Below are positions 24,176-32,385 of a DNA stretch of 64,000 bases, piece after piece. The notes below the pieces were generated by a model, which was not told the origin of the DNA, ran no database searches, and saw only the letters and a list, made by a program, of their open reading frames with translations. The position numbers were made by a program, and so were the translations under genes. The first letter of the stretch is position 1. Every line of letters begins with the position of its first letter. Source of the DNA: Sinomicrobium weinanense (GTDB taxonomy: Bacteria; Bacteroidota; Bacteroidia; Flavobacteriales; Flavobacteriaceae); NCBI RefSeq assembly GCF_018863395.1, contig NZ_JAHKRR010000001.1:62001-126000 (forward strand). Reading direction: 5' to 3'.

Positions 24176-25597
24176 ATGGCAACGGTAATTTTTGTCTTCT
24201 ATATCATAATCACCCTGGCAGCCCTGGTAACCCTTATTCTTTTCGGGTCCCGGCCGTCCAAATCGTTTAGCTGGTTGCTGGTGATTATAATCCTGCCTTT
24301 CGCGGGAGTGCTTTTGTATGCACTTTTCGGGATAAACCGGAGAAAGATCAAGTTCTTCAAGCTTAAGAAGGTGGACAAAATGAGGGCTTATACATTATTC
24401 CATACCGAAGATATTGTCCCGCCCTCGGTAAAATTCTCATCCGAACGCTATAAAAAGATTGCCAACCTGATCGCAAACAGTACGGGGTCTTTTCCTGTTA
24501 CAGGGAACAAGGTGACGGTCCTGGATGACGGTTTAAAAACTTTTGAAGCCATTTTTGAGGCCCTTGCCGGGGCGGAAAAGTTTATCCATATCCAGTTCTA
24601 TATTTTTGAAGACGGGGAACTGATGGAAAGGCTTTACCGCTTGTTTGAGAAAAAGATAAAAGAGGGGGTGGAAATACGGGTGATCTATGATGCCATAGGC
24701 AGTTTTTCCCTGGGCAGAAAACATATAAACCGTTTCAGAAAGATCGGGGTAAAGATCTATTCTACCATGCCCCTGCGGTTGGGGAGTATTCTCTTTACCA
24801 TAAATTACAGGAACCACCGGAAGATCATTGTTATTGACGGAAAAACAGGGTTTACCGGGGGCGTCAATATTTCCGACAAATACATCAGGCCTTCCGGAAA
24901 ATTAGGGATCTGGGACGATATGCACCTCTGCCTCCGGGGCCCCGTTACGGAAAGCCTGCACCGGGTATTTGTAAAGGATTATTACTTTGCCGGTAAGGGG
25001 GAAGACCTGTGGAAGCAGGAGTATTTTCCCAAAAACGGGGCAGAAGGAAACACTACGGTACAGATCGTTGCCGGGGGACCGGATTCCGATTATTCTTCGA
25101 TCATGTATCAGTATGCCATGCTGATAAACCAGGCCGAAAGGTATATCTGTATAGCGAATCCCTACTTTATTCCCAGCATTACAATCCTGGAAAGTTTAAA
25201 AATGGCAGCCCTGAGCGGGGTGGAGGTAAGGCTTTTGGTCCCGAAAAAATCGGATGGCTCCCTCGTGAAGTACAGCATGTTCTCTTATTTTGAGGAATTG
25301 CTGTCTGCCGGAGTTCGGATTTTCGAACACCCCGTAAAGTTTTTACACAGCAAAATGATCATCATTGACGATGAAATGGCCTCTGTGGGTTCGGGAAATT
25401 TTGACAACCGCAGTTTTGACCAGAATTTTGAGGTCAATACCCTGATCTTTGATAAAAGCATCGCAATGACCCTCAGGGAAGATTTTGACCGGGACTGTTC
25501 CAATGCCGATAAGCTCGATTTAGATGAATTCCGGAAAAGACCGCTTATCTATAAACTGCTGGAAGGTATGGCAAGGATATTTAGTCCATTGCTATAA
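24176..25597 (+). CDS. cls: Cardiolipin synthase, phospholipase D family
   Basis: A 473-residue membrane enzyme with two N-terminal helices (about residues 3-25 and 34-52) and two HxKxxxxD motifs: NHRKIIVIDG with H214 and LHSKMIIIDD with H391, each followed by the expected GG or GSGNFD loops. This matches bacterial Cls, which condenses phosphatidylglycerol into cardiolipin. Length is normal. It is the last gene of the usp-led operon and converges with pfkA, with 45 nt between stop codons and no obvious hairpin. Confidence 0.93.
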   Translation: MATVIFVFYIIITLAALVTLILFGSRPSKSFSWLLVIIILPFAGVLLYALFGINRRKIKFFKLKKVDKMRAYTLFHTEDIVPPSVKFSSERYKKIANLIANSTGSFPVTGNKVTVLDDGLKTFEAIFEALAGAEKFIHIQFYIFEDGELMERLYRLFEKKIKEGVEIRVIYDAIGSFSLGRKHINRFRKIGVKIYSTMPLRLGSILFTINYRNHRKIIVIDGKTGFTGGVNISDKYIRPSGKLGIWDDMHLCLRGPVTESLHRVFVKDYYFAGKGEDLWKQEYFPKNGAEGNTTVQIVAGGPDSDYSSIMYQYAMLINQAERYICIANPYFIPSITILESLKMAALSGVEVRLLVPKKSDGSLVKYSMFSYFEELLSAGVRIFEHPVKFLHSKMIIIDDEMASVGSGNFDNRSFDQNFEVNTLIFDKSIAMTLREDFDRDCSNADKLDLDEFRKRPLIYKLLEGMARIFSPLL

Positions 25598-25642
25598 GGA
25601 GCCTCTTTTTTGTAAATAATTGATTCTTACAGGTGGAATCTC

Positions 25643-26617
25643 TTATGTTGTTAATATCTCCAGGAATTTAAGCGCATCTTTATCCACATTCATACTTCTG
25701 TTTTTGACATCCGCAAGCGGGGTTACGGAAATATCATTTTTTATGATACCTACCATACGGTTCTTTTCTCCCTTTAACAGGTTTTCAACGGCTGCAACTC
25801 CGAGCCTGGCTGCCAGGATTCTGTCAAAAGCCGTAGGGGAACCTCCCCGCTGAATATGGCCCAGAACGGATATCCTGACGTCTCTTCGCGCGGCATATTT
25901 TCTGACCTTTTCTGCAATGATCAGAGCGCCGCCGCTTTCATCGCCTTCGGCCACGACAATGATAAGCGAGTTTTTTTTCCTGTTGTGGTCTTTGGTAAAA
26001 CTGTTTTTCAGGTATTCCAGGTCTGCCGGGGTTTCCGGAATGAGAATGCCATCTGCTCCCGATGCGAGGCCGGTACCATAGGCAATATAACCTGCATTTC
26101 TTCCCATGACTTCTACAATAAAAATACGGTTGTGGGATTCTGCGGTGTCCCGTATCTTGTCTATAGCCTCCATGGCGGTGTTTATGGCGGTATCATATCC
26201 TATGCAGTAGTCGGTCCCGGAAATATCGTTATCTATGGTTTTCGGGATCCCCATAAAAGGAATGTCTTTGTGTTCTTCAGAAAAAATACGGCCTCCCTGT
26301 AAAGAACCGTCACCGCCGATAAGGATCACCGCATCTATTCCCACTTCATTTAATTGGCGGTATGCTGTTTTACGTCCTTCTTCTGTTTTAAAACGGTCGC
26401 TCCGGGACGATTTTAAAATGGTCCCGCCAAGATGAATGATATGGTTTACCGAAGGGACATCCACGACGGTAAAATCTCCGTTGATCATACCGTCAAACCC
26501 GCCTTTGATCCCCAGGGTGTTTATGTTGTAGTAGGAAGCGGCTTTTACTATGGCCCTGATACAGGCATTTAAACCCGGAACATCTCCTCCTGAAGTCAGT
26601 ATGGCTATTTTATTCAT
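25643..26617 (-). CDS. pfkA: ATP-dependent 6-phosphofructokinase
   Basis: A 324-residue PfkA with GGDVPGLNACIRA near the N-terminus, the ATP-site motif GGDGSLQGG around residue 100, the catalytic IPKTIDNDI, and RNAGYIAYGTGLASGA. All are standard for the glycolytic enzyme that phosphorylates fructose 6-phosphate. It is the last gene of the hpf-usp-lipoprotein-ftsH-orf-pfkA operon and overlaps the preceding small gene by 4 nt. Placement in a stress operon suggests it boosts glycolysis when respiration is limited. Confidence 0.94.
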   Translation of the reverse strand: MNKIAILTSGGDVPGLNACIRAIVKAASYYNINTLGIKGGFDGMINGDFTVVDVPSVNHIIHLGGTILKSSRSDRFKTEEGRKTAYRQLNEVGIDAVILIGGDGSLQGGRIFSEEHKDIPFMGIPKTIDNDISGTDYCIGYDTAINTAMEAIDKIRDTAESHNRIFIVEVMGRNAGYIAYGTGLASGADGILIPETPADLEYLKNSFTKDHNRKKNSLIIVVAEGDESGGALIIAEKVRKYAARRDVRISVLGHIQRGGSPTAFDRILAARLGVAAVENLLKGEKNRMVGIIKNDISVTPLADVKNRSMNVDKDALKFLEILTT

Positions 26618-26832
26618 GCCTTGTTCTTTTGATGGTTGTTTGTGTAATGGTATAACAACTGTTTTAAGTCATCCAAATATCGGGAAAAAGTTTCATCGTC
26701 CAGTTTCGGGTGTTCGATATATGGGATCGTAACCAGGTTTTCGTCCAGGAACGGGGAGAGTTCGGGATACTCTTCTTCGATTTTTGTTAAAAGCGTATAA
26801 ATTTCGTTTTGAAATTTGTCAGGGTGTAACAT
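26614..26832 (-). CDS. Small hypothetical protein between ftsH and pfkA
   Basis: The frame gives 72 residues from the ATG at 26832 (MLHPDKFQNEIYTLL) or 91 from 26889, which would overlap the 3' end of ftsH by 23 nt. I prefer 26832 because the protein then starts with an amphipathic helix and avoids the overlap; this is a judgement. The product is acidic and helical (KIEEEYPELSPFLDEN) with no recognised domain. It overlaps the pfkA start by 4 nt, so it is probably translated. Confidence 0.6.
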   Translation of the reverse strand: MLHPDKFQNEIYTLLTKIEEEYPELSPFLDENLVTIPYIEHPKLDDETFSRYLDDLKQLLYHYTNNHQKNKA

Positions 26833-26866
26833 GACAATGGTTTTAGTATTGTTAATAAGGAAGGGT

Positions 26867-28804
26867 TTACGGAGAGGCATGATCCTCACTTTTCTTTCTT
26901 GCCCCGAGTATTTCTTCTACATCCGGCCTGTGGAGGGTCTCTTTTCGGATCAGTGCTTTTGCAAGGGCGTGTAGCTGGTCCTGGTGGTCCAGGAGAATCT
27001 GAATGGTTTTGTCATAAGCGTCATCTATGATCTGCTGTGCCTCGGAATCGATCTTTTGTGCGGTTCTCTCGCTATACGACCGGTAGAGGGATTGTTCCGT
27101 TCTCCCCGTGGAATCGTAAAAGCTGATATTTCTGAGTGTAGTGCCAAGCCCGTAATTAACTACCATATTATAGGCCTGTTTGGTCGCCTTTTCCAGGTCG
27201 TCCAGGGCATTGGAGGATACTTCTTCAAATATGAGTTCTTCGGCAGCACGTCCTCCGAGGGCAGTGCATATCGCATCAAAGAATTCCGACCGGGTGATGA
27301 TCTGGCGCTCTTCGGGAATGTACCATGCGGCTCCCAGTGATCTTCCTCTCGGAATGATGGATACTTTAAGTACGGGATGGGCGTGTTCCAGGTACCAGCT
27401 TGCGGTGACATGGCCGGCTTCGTGGTAGGCAATCCTTCGCTTTTCTTCGGGGGTAATGATCTTGCTTTTCTTTTCCAGTCCGCCGATCACGCGGTCTATG
27501 GCGTCCATAAAATCCTGTTTGCCCACTACTTGTTTTTCCCTGCGGGCAGCGATGAGAGCGGCTTCGTTACAAATATTGGCAATGTCGGCTCCCGAAAACC
27601 CCGGGGTTTGCGCGGCCAGTGCGGCCGTGTTGACATCTCCGGATAGTTGCAGGGGTTTTAAATGTACGGAAAAAATAGCTTCCCGTTCTTTGAGATTAGG
27701 TAATTCCAGGTGAATATGCCTGTCAAACCTTCCCGGTCGCAACAGGGCCGGATCGAGGACGTCTCCCCGGTTGGTAGCGGCGAGAACAATGACCCCGGCG
27801 TCCGTATCGAAACCGTCCAGCTCGGCCAATAGCTGGTTCAGTGTGCTTTCCCGTTCGTCATTGGCCTGGAAAGCATGCGCTTTGCCGCGGGCACGGCCCA
27901 CGGTGTCGATTTCGTCGATAAATATGATGCAGGGGGCCTTTGCTTTGGCTTTTTGAAAGAGGTCTCTCATTCTTGAGGCCCCAACACCCACGAACATCTC
28001 TACAAATTCGGAACCGGACAACGAAAAGAAGGGAACTCCCGCTTCACCGGCAATGGCTTTGGCCAGGAGTGTTTTTCCGGTCCCGGGTGGCCCTACGAGC
28101 AGAACCCCTTTGGGCATTTTGGCCCCTAACCGTTTGTATTTATCCGGGGATTTCAGGAAGGTGATCAGTTCGTATATTTCCTCCTTGGCTTCTTCCATAC
28201 CGGCTACATCTTTAAATGTAATCTTACTTTTTGTTCCCTTTTCAATGACCCGGGCATTGGACTGGCCGAAATTGAATATCGAAGTTCCTTTTCCTTTCAT
28301 CCCGGGAATGCCTCTTCGGAGCAGGAACATCCAGAAAAGGACCAAAAAAATAATGGGTAACAAGAACAGGAAATTCTGCCACCAGTTTTCGCGGGTGCCA
28401 TAGGTTACTGTTACATGTTCCGTTCCCGGCAGGTTTTCCTGGGCTTTTTCCAGTTCCGCATGAAATATTTCAACGGAACCTATGTTAAAGTAAAAGTGAG
28501 GCCCCGGAACCGGTTCGTCATTCAGTAACCTCCTGGGGATATTTTTGTAAAGAGGTTTGTCCAGGCTTTCTTCCCTGATGTATATTTCCACACGGGCATT
28601 GTTTACAACGGTCAGCCTGGCTACGTCTTTCGGGACGAGCATTTCTTCTTCAAACTGTTTCCAGGTGGTTTCCTGTATTGTGTTTTGTCCCTTGAAAAAC
28701 CAAAGCCAGATCAATACTATAAACAGGATTATATATATCCATGACATACCGGGACGGGATAGGCGGAAAGGTTTTTGCGGGTCTGGAGATGGCCGGGTTG
28801 ACAT
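26867..28804 (-). CDS. ftsH: FtsH-type ATP-dependent zinc metalloprotease
   Basis: A 645-residue membrane protease. Two N-terminal helices (about 22-38 and 144-163) flank a small periplasmic domain. The AAA module has Walker A GPPGTGKT (238-245), Walker [10 protein letters not shown] and the second region of homology with RPGRFDRHI. The zinc site is H461-EAG-H465. It degrades misfolded membrane proteins. Being embedded in a hibernation-factor/usp operon, it may be a second, stress-specific copy, which cannot be tested from this window. It starts 10 nt after the lipoprotein gene. Confidence 0.95.
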   Translation of the reverse strand: MSTRPSPDPQKPFRLSRPGMSWIYIILFIVLIWLWFFKGQNTIQETTWKQFEEEMLVPKDVARLTVVNNARVEIYIREESLDKPLYKNIPRRLLNDEPVPGPHFYFNIGSVEIFHAELEKAQENLPGTEHVTVTYGTRENWWQNFLFLLPIIFLVLFWMFLLRRGIPGMKGKGTSIFNFGQSNARVIEKGTKSKITFKDVAGMEEAKEEIYELITFLKSPDKYKRLGAKMPKGVLLVGPPGTGKTLLAKAIAGEAGVPFFSLSGSEFVEMFVGVGASRMRDLFQKAKAKAPCIIFIDEIDTVGRARGKAHAFQANDERESTLNQLLAELDGFDTDAGVIVLAATNRGDVLDPALLRPGRFDRHIHLELPNLKEREAIFSVHLKPLQLSGDVNTAALAAQTPGFSGADIANICNEAALIAARREKQVVGKQDFMDAIDRVIGGLEKKSKIITPEEKRRIAYHEAGHVTASWYLEHAHPVLKVSIIPRGRSLGAAWYIPEERQIITRSEFFDAICTALGGRAAEELIFEEVSSNALDDLEKATKQAYNMVVNYGLGTTLRNISFYDSTGRTEQSLYRSYSERTAQKIDSEAQQIIDDAYDKTIQILLDHQDQLHALAKALIRKETLHRPDVEEILGARKKSEDHASP

Positions 28805-28814
28805 AAGTTTTTAA

Positions 28815-29237
28815 TCAGTGCGTGTTCTTATGGTCTTTATCGCTTTCGGGTGAACAATCACACATATTGCAGATTACGGTGCGCATGTGTTCGTCGTTCA
28901 TCATCATAAAGCTCATATTTTCACAAAAGACACTGTCTTTACGCATCATATCAATGAGATGTTGCATGGTGCCTTTTGCTGCTTCCTGGTTGCTATCCAG
29001 CATATTGCGGATCATTTTGTAATCGTTTTCCAAAAGGTGTACGGCATATTTGTCCTTGGTGATATGCTGCATCATTTCATCTGTCATTTCCGGGTCATTA
29101 CAAATCGCGGTCATGATCTCATTTCGCTGCACGGGGTCTTTAAGCAACTCCCCGGTGGTCGGTACCTGCACCCGGGAACATCCGGTCATGATAAAAAACA
29201 GGGCCAGGCCCGTCGGTAGTATATTGTTGGATCTCAT
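28815..29237 (-). CDS. Met-rich lipoprotein of unknown function
   Basis: A 140-residue protein with lipobox FIMTGC (Cys20) and a helical mature region rich in Met, Asp and Cys. Motifs such as NDPEMTDEMMQHITKD, then MQHLIDMMRKDSVFCENMSFMMMND and CNMCDC, look like stacked short helices. The Met/Cys/His content (more than 15 Met in the mature part) suggests metal binding, perhaps Cu(I), but that is inference. It sits between usp and ftsH in the hpf operon. Confidence 0.7.
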   Translation of the reverse strand: MRSNNILPTGLALFFIMTGCSRVQVPTTGELLKDPVQRNEIMTAICNDPEMTDEMMQHITKDKYAVHLLENDYKMIRNMLDSNQEAAKGTMQHLIDMMRKDSVFCENMSFMMMNDEHMRTVICNMCDCSPESDKDHKNTH

Positions 29238-29258
29238 TTTGTTTTTTTACGGTGTGGG

Positions 29259-30107
29259 TTATGAGCGATTTTGGACATGCATCACCATGATCGGCGTACT
29301 TGTATAAAAACTGATCCCTTTTACCACCGGCTTTTCCGTTAACCTGTACAAAAAACCGTGTTTCCTGTTCACCAGTGCAATAAGATCGGCATTACGGCTT
29401 TCGGTAAAACAGCTTATTCCGACTGCGGGATCAATGTTGGTCAGGGAATGAAAGGAGTATTTTGATCCGTCCAGGTTTTCTTCCAATAGCCTCCTGTTCT
29501 CTATTTGGTTTTCCGTAAGTTGTTCGTTTTCCTTGATGTGTAATATCCGGATCATCGGCTTAAATTCCTTGGCCATACTTAATAAAGGCGATATTTCACT
29601 TTTCTTATAAGGGACTTCATAGGAAGTAGGAAAAATGATCTCCCTGTATCCCATAAATTCGGCCCGTGAAGGTATGGCCAGGACCGGGCAGGCCGTAACT
29701 TTTTCCATGACGGTCACGGCATTGCTCCCGTAATTTATTCCCCTGGCATTTTTGGCACCTTTGGTCCCCATAACTATCATATCGATACCTTTTTCTTCTA
29801 CCAGGTGATTTATGGCATCGAGAAGAAAATTATTTTTGGAAAGACCTTCGAATGAATGTTTTGGGTTTTTGGCAAAGATCAACCGGCGTACGGTGTCTTT
29901 TATATTTTTCCGGCTTTCGTTAAAGGCGGCATCGTAAGCGGGGTTTCCGGGCTCGGGATACATGATGTTGGTCGTGGAATAACCGTAAACCTTAAACACA
30001 TTCAACACGTAAAACATGCATTCTTCGTGTTTATACAGCTCCGTGGCATAGGCCATGGCGTTCTGCGCGTGGTCTGAGAAGTCTGTGGGAAGGAGAATTC
30101 GTTTCAT
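29259..30107 (-). CDS. Universal stress protein, two UspA domains
   Basis: A 282-residue tandem UspA protein beginning MKRILLPTDFSDHAQNAMAY. The ATP motif IVMGTKGAKNARGINYGSNAV is intact. The second domain (YREIIFPTSYEVPYKKSEI) lacks it and ends PIMVMHVQ. It is the closest relative of the usp at 4775 (shared RGINYGSNAV and FTESR(D/N)(A/T)DLIALVNRKH), indicating duplication between two transcription units of the same regulon. It is second in the operon, 30 nt after hpf. Confidence 0.92.
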   Translation of the reverse strand: MKRILLPTDFSDHAQNAMAYATELYKHEECMFYVLNVFKVYGYSTTNIMYPEPGNPAYDAAFNESRKNIKDTVRRLIFAKNPKHSFEGLSKNNFLLDAINHLVEEKGIDMIVMGTKGAKNARGINYGSNAVTVMEKVTACPVLAIPSRAEFMGYREIIFPTSYEVPYKKSEISPLLSMAKEFKPMIRILHIKENEQLTENQIENRRLLEENLDGSKYSFHSLTNIDPAVGISCFTESRNADLIALVNRKHGFLYRLTEKPVVKGISFYTSTPIMVMHVQNRS

Positions 30108-30137
30108 GATATTTGTTTTTAACAGTTGGACATCCCG

Positions 30138-30437
30138 TCAATGAGTACTCATCTGGTGTTTTCTTTTGTTGAGTTGTTTTCTAATGTTGCCTAATGTTTC
30201 TGCCAATGAAGCCTCAAAGGATGTTTCATCAGAGGAAGCAAATATTTCGGGCCCCGGTACGCTGAGCCGGATATCACAGATCTTGCCCTTGCCGTCGGAA
30301 GACGGGTCTTGTTTAAAAAACACATCGGCTTTAATCACCCAGTCATATTTTTTGGTGATGGAGTGTAGTTTTTTTACGGTGAGCGCTTCAATGCTTTTGT
30401 CGGTGCTCAGTTTTACAAAATGGACGTCGGTTTTCAT
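30138..30437 (-). CDS. hpf: Ribosome hibernation promoting factor, short type
   Basis: A 99-residue protein of the HPF/YfiA (sigma-54 modulation) family. It starts KTDVHFVKLSTDKSIEALTVKKL, has the central KADVFFKQD and a C-terminal basic helix LGNIRKQLNKRKHQ, and lacks the long-form C-terminal domain. Such proteins bind the 30S decoding region and silence ribosomes during starvation or low energy. It is the first gene of a six-gene stress operon, 87 nt after the -7 element of the promoter at 30525-30567. Confidence 0.8.
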   Translation of the reverse strand: MKTDVHFVKLSTDKSIEALTVKKLHSITKKYDWVIKADVFFKQDPSSDGKGKICDIRLSVPGPEIFASSDETSFEASLAETLGNIRKQLNKRKHQMSTH

Positions 30438-30524
30438 CTTTACGTATTGTTTTATTGAAAGGTGATCAAATTATTCCCTGATTCCTGTTTCCCGGTATAA
30501 AACCCGGGAAACTTTTTTCTTTCG

Positions 30525-30567
30525 TAAAGAAAAGGATAGCGAACGGGTTAAGAAATGATGAATATCA
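30525..30567 (-). promoter_or_regulatory. Crp/Fnr-type box plus -7 element for the hpf-usp-ftsH-pfkA operon
   Basis: On the minus strand TGATATTCATCA (30567-30556) precedes TTTCTTTA (30532-30525) by exactly 23 bp. This is the last box seen in the window. Confidence 0.73.
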
Positions 30568-30740
30568 TGTGATTGGGAGTGAGGGAGAAATAAATTCGGT
30601 TTGGAAAGATACAAGGGGAATCTACCTGGGGAACTGAAGATCAAAATAGCAAAGCCCAAAGGCTTCATAATTGGGAAAAGGGAAACTTATCTTGGTGACG
30701 GGTAGAAAAGTAACTTTGAAATAGTAAAACGGGAATTTTA

Positions 30741-30903
30741 GTACATGACAAAAAATATCATTTATGACGTAGGACGATAGGAGGCAAGACACAGGACTTT
30801 AAAATATCTAAATAAGTGATTTTAAAATTTAACTACGCTTTAGTCTTATGTCATAGGTCTTGAAGTCTTAAGTCTAAGAAAGAAAGAATTTTTTGTCATG
30901 TAC
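30741..30903. mobile_element. Candidate MITE-like element with perfect 16-bp inverted repeats
   Basis: GTACATGACAAAAAAT (30741-30756) recurs exactly inverted at 30888-30903, bounding 163 bp without coding potential. The interior has weaker inverted similarity (GACGTAGGACGATAGG side against a side rich in AGTCTT). No transposase is present. It opens the 1.1-kb gene-poor stretch between hpf and the ArsR gene. Confidence 0.45.
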
Positions 30904-30921
30904 TTGGAACGGGGATATAAA

Positions 30922-31080
30922 AATGTTATTGACGATATTACGTAGAATGACTTACTTCAAAGATTAGATTTCACGATTGAACAAATTCAAAAAATGTGAT
31001 TTGTAAATGGAATTACAGAAGATTTTCTGGGGCACTGTCAAAATGAAGGCAAGTTCGAACCATTAGGATTTCGTAATTAG
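30922..31080 (+). pseudogene. Possible decayed gene fragment
   Basis: One frame reads NVIDDIT, stop, NDLLQRLDFTIEQIQKM, stop, FVNGITEDFLGHCQNEG and then KFEPLGFRN, ending in TAG at 31078-31080. The residue composition looks like protein, but two in-frame stops interrupt it and there is no start. I do not recognise the family. It may instead be chance open sequence. Confidence 0.28.
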
Positions 31081-31214
31081 TCCCGGACCTGCCATTTTTT
31101 ATTTTAAATTAAGTATTATACTGATTATTAAGCGTTTATGTTGTGTTTGTTGAATGCCAATTTCCTCAAATCCTCCAAAAAATGGTTCGAAAATTGTCCC
31201 GAGAGGCGACTTGA

Positions 31215-31250
31215 CGGAACAAAGTAGATTTTTCTATTTTGTTCCGTTTA
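31215..31250. terminator. Strong hairpin with T-rich flank
   Basis: 31215-31228 and 31233-31246 form a 14-bp stem with one G-T wobble and a 4-nt loop, followed on the plus strand by TTTATTTTT. No intact gene ends nearby on the plus strand. It may be a relic of the decayed sequence upstream. Confidence 0.42.
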
Positions 31251-31498
31251 TTTTTACGTAATTTTTTAATAATCAGGTTTATATGCTAGATAAATTCGTT
31301 GCATCTATTGCTTCGAATTTTGCTTTCTGAAAAAACGACTTTTTCGGGGTAAATTGAACCCGAATCGATATTCATTATCCCATTTTTGAAATCATAACAA
31401 CTTCTTTTCTTTCCACACGGCGACCAAAAAAAAGCAAAAGAGCGCTGCTGCCGACCGCCTCTAATTTTAATAACTGACAAAAATTTTTCATGAAAAGT

Positions 31499-31544
31499 TT
31501 GCGAAACCGAAAAGTTGCGCATATATTTGCAACTGATTGGTTGC
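31499..31544 (+). promoter_or_regulatory. Promoter and probable ArsR operator
   Basis: TTG (31499-31501), a 20-bp spacer and TATATTTG (31522-31529) match the Bacteroidota housekeeping promoter. The palindrome GCAACTGATTGGTTGC (31529-31544) overlaps the expected start site, a typical place for autorepression by the ArsR-type regulator encoded 17 nt downstream. Confidence 0.62.
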
Positions 31545-31560
31545 TTAAGTATAACACAGA

Positions 31561-31881
31561 ATGAGACGGGATATTTTTCAAGCCATAGCCGATCCGACAA
31601 GACGGGCGATTATTGCACTCATTGCATTACAGGCAATGACACCAAATGCCATTGCCGGACATTTTGATACTACGCGACAAGCTGTATCTAAACATCTACG
31701 CATTTTGGCAGAGTGCGAACTGGTAAAACAGGAACATAAAGGCCGGGAAATATACTACCAGCTTAAAATTGACAAAATGAAAGAAATAGACAACTGGCTG
31801 GAACAGTTCCGGAAAATCTGGGAAAGCCGCTTTGACCAACTTGACAATTTATTATCAACAATTAAAAAACAGAAAAAATGA
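31561..31881 (+). CDS. ArsR-family transcriptional regulator
   Basis: A 106-residue winged-helix protein beginning MRRDIFQAIADPTRRAIIALI, with the recognition helix region TTRQAVSKHLRILAECELVK and the wing HKGREIYYQL. It has no ArsR-type Cys metal site. Subfamily members of this kind are usually encoded beside SRPBCC/AHSA1 genes, as here; it overlaps the first AHSA1 gene by 4 nt. A palindrome over its promoter suggests autorepression. Confidence 0.9.
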   Translation: MRRDIFQAIADPTRRAIIALIALQAMTPNAIAGHFDTTRQAVSKHLRILAECELVKQEHKGREIYYQLKIDKMKEIDNWLEQFRKIWESRFDQLDNLLSTIKKQKK

Positions 31882-32384
31882 ACAGTCATCTCTTATTTGA
31901 TTTTTCTGTAAATGAGGAAAACAAAATCATTCACATAGAACGTGAATTTGATGCCCGCCTCGAATTGGTTTGGGAAGCGTGGACAACGGCCAAATTGCTC
32001 GACCAATGGTGTGCTCCAAACCCTTACAGAACAGAAACAAAAACGTTGGATTTTCGGGAGGGTGGTTTCTGGCATTACGCAATAGTAAGTCCCGAAGGAA
32101 AAAAGCATTGGAGCCGGTATGATTATAAGGAAATTGAATTACAAAAAAGTATTACGGAATTGAGAGGCTTTAGCGATGAAAATGGAATGGTTAATCCAGA
32201 TTTCCCACGTACTGAATGCACCCTGATTTTCAGTGAAACGGACGGCAAAACGCACATATCGATGACTGAAAAATACGGCAGCCCCGAAATGTTTGAAAAA
32301 ATGGCAACAGTCAGTCACAAAAAAGGCTTTTCATCACATCTTAAAAATTTAGACGATTTATTACTAACACTAAAAAGTAAATAA
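31878..32384 (+). CDS. SRPBCC/AHSA1-domain protein, copy 1
   Basis: A 168-residue AHSA1-like START-fold protein. Family features are the N-terminal strand IIHIEREFDARLELVWEAWT, the KLLDQWCAP turn, and the C-terminal helix KKGFSSHLKNLDDLLLTL. These proteins bind hydrophobic ligands or act as Hsp90-activator-like folds; the ligand is unknown. It is the first of three tandem paralogs cotranscribed with the ArsR gene, and has Cys where the other two have Trp in DQWW. Confidence 0.9.
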   Translation: MNSHLLFDFSVNEENKIIHIEREFDARLELVWEAWTTAKLLDQWCAPNPYRTETKTLDFREGGFWHYAIVSPEGKKHWSRYDYKEIELQKSITELRGFSDENGMVNPDFPRTECTLIFSETDGKTHISMTEKYGSPEMFEKMATVSHKKGFSSHLKNLDDLLLTLKSK

Positions 32385-32385
32385 A

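Noticed and set aside
30746-30760. TGAC...TCA sequence resembling a Crp/Fnr box
   Set aside because: Half-sites are not separated by the N4 plus A/G pattern of the ten accepted boxes, no -7 element at 23 bp, and the sequence is explained by the inverted-repeat end.
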